From Rossellomorea aquimaris (lineage in GTDB: Bacteria; Bacillota; Bacilli; Bacillales; Bacillaceae_B): 64,000 bases of DNA. This document shows positions 62,774-64,000 of the stretch, one piece after another (position 1 is the first letter of the stretch; every line of letters starts with the position of its first letter). The notes beneath the pieces were generated by a model. The model made no database searches. It saw only the letters and a program-made list of their open reading frames with translations, and was not told the origin of the DNA. The stretch covers positions 372,001 through 436,000 of the forward strand of contig NZ_JXZC01000002.1 of NCBI RefSeq assembly GCF_000935355.1, written 5' to 3'. Made by a program: the position numbers and the translations under genes.

Positions 62774-64000
62774 ATGAAAAAGTGGTTCACTGCTTCAGTT
62801 GGTTCAGCACTGCTTGCATCAAGTTTATTTGGGGGATCGGTATTGGCGGAAAGTCCTTCTCAAGAAAAGATTGAGCTTTTAGGCTACGATCGCGAGGGCT
62901 TCTTCGTTGAGGAAGAGCCGAATAATACGTTTACCAATTCCAATGAAATTGTTCTTGAGGATGCCGCAAAAGGGACATTCACAAAAGATGATGTTGATAT
63001 GTATAAGATTCAAGTAGACAATGACGATCCATTGGTGATATACGGAGGATCATGGGACGAAAATCCCGGGATTCTATTAGATGTCACTCTTTACGATGAA
63101 AACAAGAATGTTATAGAAGCAAATGAAATAAGTTCAGATGTGACAGATGGTTTCATGGCCGATTACACTGTTACACCAGGCACTTATTATATGTCTGTAA
63201 AGGATAAAAAGAATCTCGCAACTGGCGAAGAGTATGTAGTGATTCCCTCTCAATTTACATTTGAATCATACGTAGACCGTATTTTCGGTGCAGACCGCTA
63301 CGAAACCGCCCTTGAAATTGCTTTACAGGGCTGGGGATACGGGACAGATGAAATCATCCTGGCTACAGGAAGCAACTTCCCTGACGCATTGGCCGGTGCA
63401 CCGCTTGCGTATCATAAAGATGCTCCTATTCTATTAACTACTAAAGGTTCCCTTCACCCATCTGTGGAGGAAGCGATTTATGAATTAGGTGTCAATAAGG
63501 TGACGATTCTTGGGGGTCCAGGCGTCATTTCGGATGATGTAGTGAAGGAATTAAAGGCGCTGGATGTATCTGTTACACGCATCAGCGGAAAAGATCGTTA
63601 TGAAACGGCAGTGGCCATCTCTAAAAAGCTGCCAAACAATGACGCAGCCGTAGTCGTCAGCGGAAAGAATTATCCGGATGCCCTATCGATTGCGTCCATC
63701 GCTGCACAATACGGATACCCTATTCTACTATCTGACAAAGAAAGCATCCCGGCAACAACGCTGACACAGGCGAAAACATATGAGATGAACTATGTTATTG
63801 GCGGGACCGGAGTCATCAGTAATACAGTCGCTAAGAAGCTGAACAATCCGATGAGGATTGCAGGTAGAGATCGCTATGAAACCAATGCAAATATTATCCG
63901 CGATTTTAACGTTCCTACTAACTTCGTCTTCGTTGCGACGGGCACTCATTTCGCCGATGCTTTAACAGGTTCGGTTCTTGCTGCAAACTGGGGAGAGCCG
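62774..64000 (+). CDS. CWB2 protein with PPC-like domain, cut by window end
   Basis: At least 409 residues, open to the last base, so the C-terminus is missing. Signal peptide (MKKWFTASVGSALLASSLF region; cleavage near VLAES). A beta domain (about 50-155; VDMYKIQVDN, YTVTPGTYYMSVKD) resembles PPC. From about 173 come CWB2 modules (IFGADRYETALEIA, NFPDALAGAPLA, ILGGPGVIS; then ISGKDRYETAVAIS and IAGRDRYETNANII). GGGGGAAAGAAAG precedes the ATG. Any catalytic domain would lie beyond the window. Confidence 0.9.
   Translation, partial: MKKWFTASVGSALLASSLFGGSVLAESPSQEKIELLGYDREGFFVEEEPNNTFTNSNEIVLEDAAKGTFTKDDVDMYKIQVDNDDPLVIYGGSWDENPGILLDVTLYDENKNVIEANEISSDVTDGFMADYTVTPGTYYMSVKDKKNLATGEEYVVIPSQFTFESYVDRIFGADRYETALEIALQGWGYGTDEIILATGSNFPDALAGAPLAYHKDAPILLTTKGSLHPSVEEAIYELGVNKVTILGGPGVISDDVVKELKALDVSVTRISGKDRYETAVAISKKLPNNDAAVVVSGKNYPDALSIASIAAQYGYPILLSDKESIPATTLTQAKTYEMNYVIGGTGVISNTVAKKLNNPMRIAGRDRYETNANIIRDFNVPTNFVFVATGTHFADALTGSVLAANWGEP

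Overview
The window reads as chromosome of a low-GC Gram-positive endospore-former close to Bacillus (a marine-type Bacillaceae such as Rossellomorea/Bacillus is my guess from overall gene style, not a proven identity). Support comes from degS-degU next to yvyE and tagO in the B. subtilis order, a treP/treA/treR trehalose system with TreR-type operators and cre boxes, strong AAGGAGG ribosome binding sites with many TTG/GTG starts, a Spo0E-like phosphatase and an LXG toxin locus. No rRNA, tRNA, CRISPR array, integrase or intact transposase was seen.

Region 1 (1-14.9 kb) is ordinary metabolism and envelope: a CcpA-type cre box before a TAXI-TRAP transporter operon with a DUF1850 protein and an SDR protein, a second SDR, a PBP3-type transpeptidase (pbpC), trhO, an MFS carrier, a three-LysM NlpC/P60 endopeptidase, a membrane acyltransferase and small membrane proteins. 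Region 2 (15.5-24.8 kb) is the trehalose locus, treP and treA at one end and treR at the other. Between them sits an eight-gene LXG/type VII toxin module (YwqH-like, YwqI-like, LXG toxin, three related two-helix membrane proteins, two DUF4176 proteins), a Spo0E-like gene and a lipoprotein gene. Region 3 (24.9-30.2 kb) holds degU, degS, yvyE, tagO and a SRPBCC protein.

Region 4 (30.2-64 kb) is a surface-polymer and cell-wall-protein island. Polymer genes: galU, ugd, several glycosyltransferases, a Wzy-like polymerase, a Wzx-like flippase, an epimerase, an LtaS-like enzyme and an LCP ligase. Interleaved with them are seven proteins carrying triple CWB2 (PF04122) cell-wall-binding modules: a SpoIID/LytB-like protein, a LytC-like amidase, a lytic transglycosylase, two subtilisin-family proteases, an NlpC/P60 enzyme, and one protein cut by the window end. 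The arrangement resembles in logic the S-layer/cwp cassette of Clostridioides difficile, where an anionic polymer anchors CWB2 proteins. My working hypothesis is that the polymer made here is the CWB2 ligand.

Non-coding DNA is rich in structure: a family of about 115-130 bp palindromes with compensatory arm changes (six copies), two longer repeats with related inverted ends that contain them, a perfect 144-nt cloverleaf-like sequence at 35716-35859, three 13-bp palindromes at an exact 25-bp period at 48757-48819, a 27-bp dispersed repeat and a GGGACGGACCTC inverted-repeat family.
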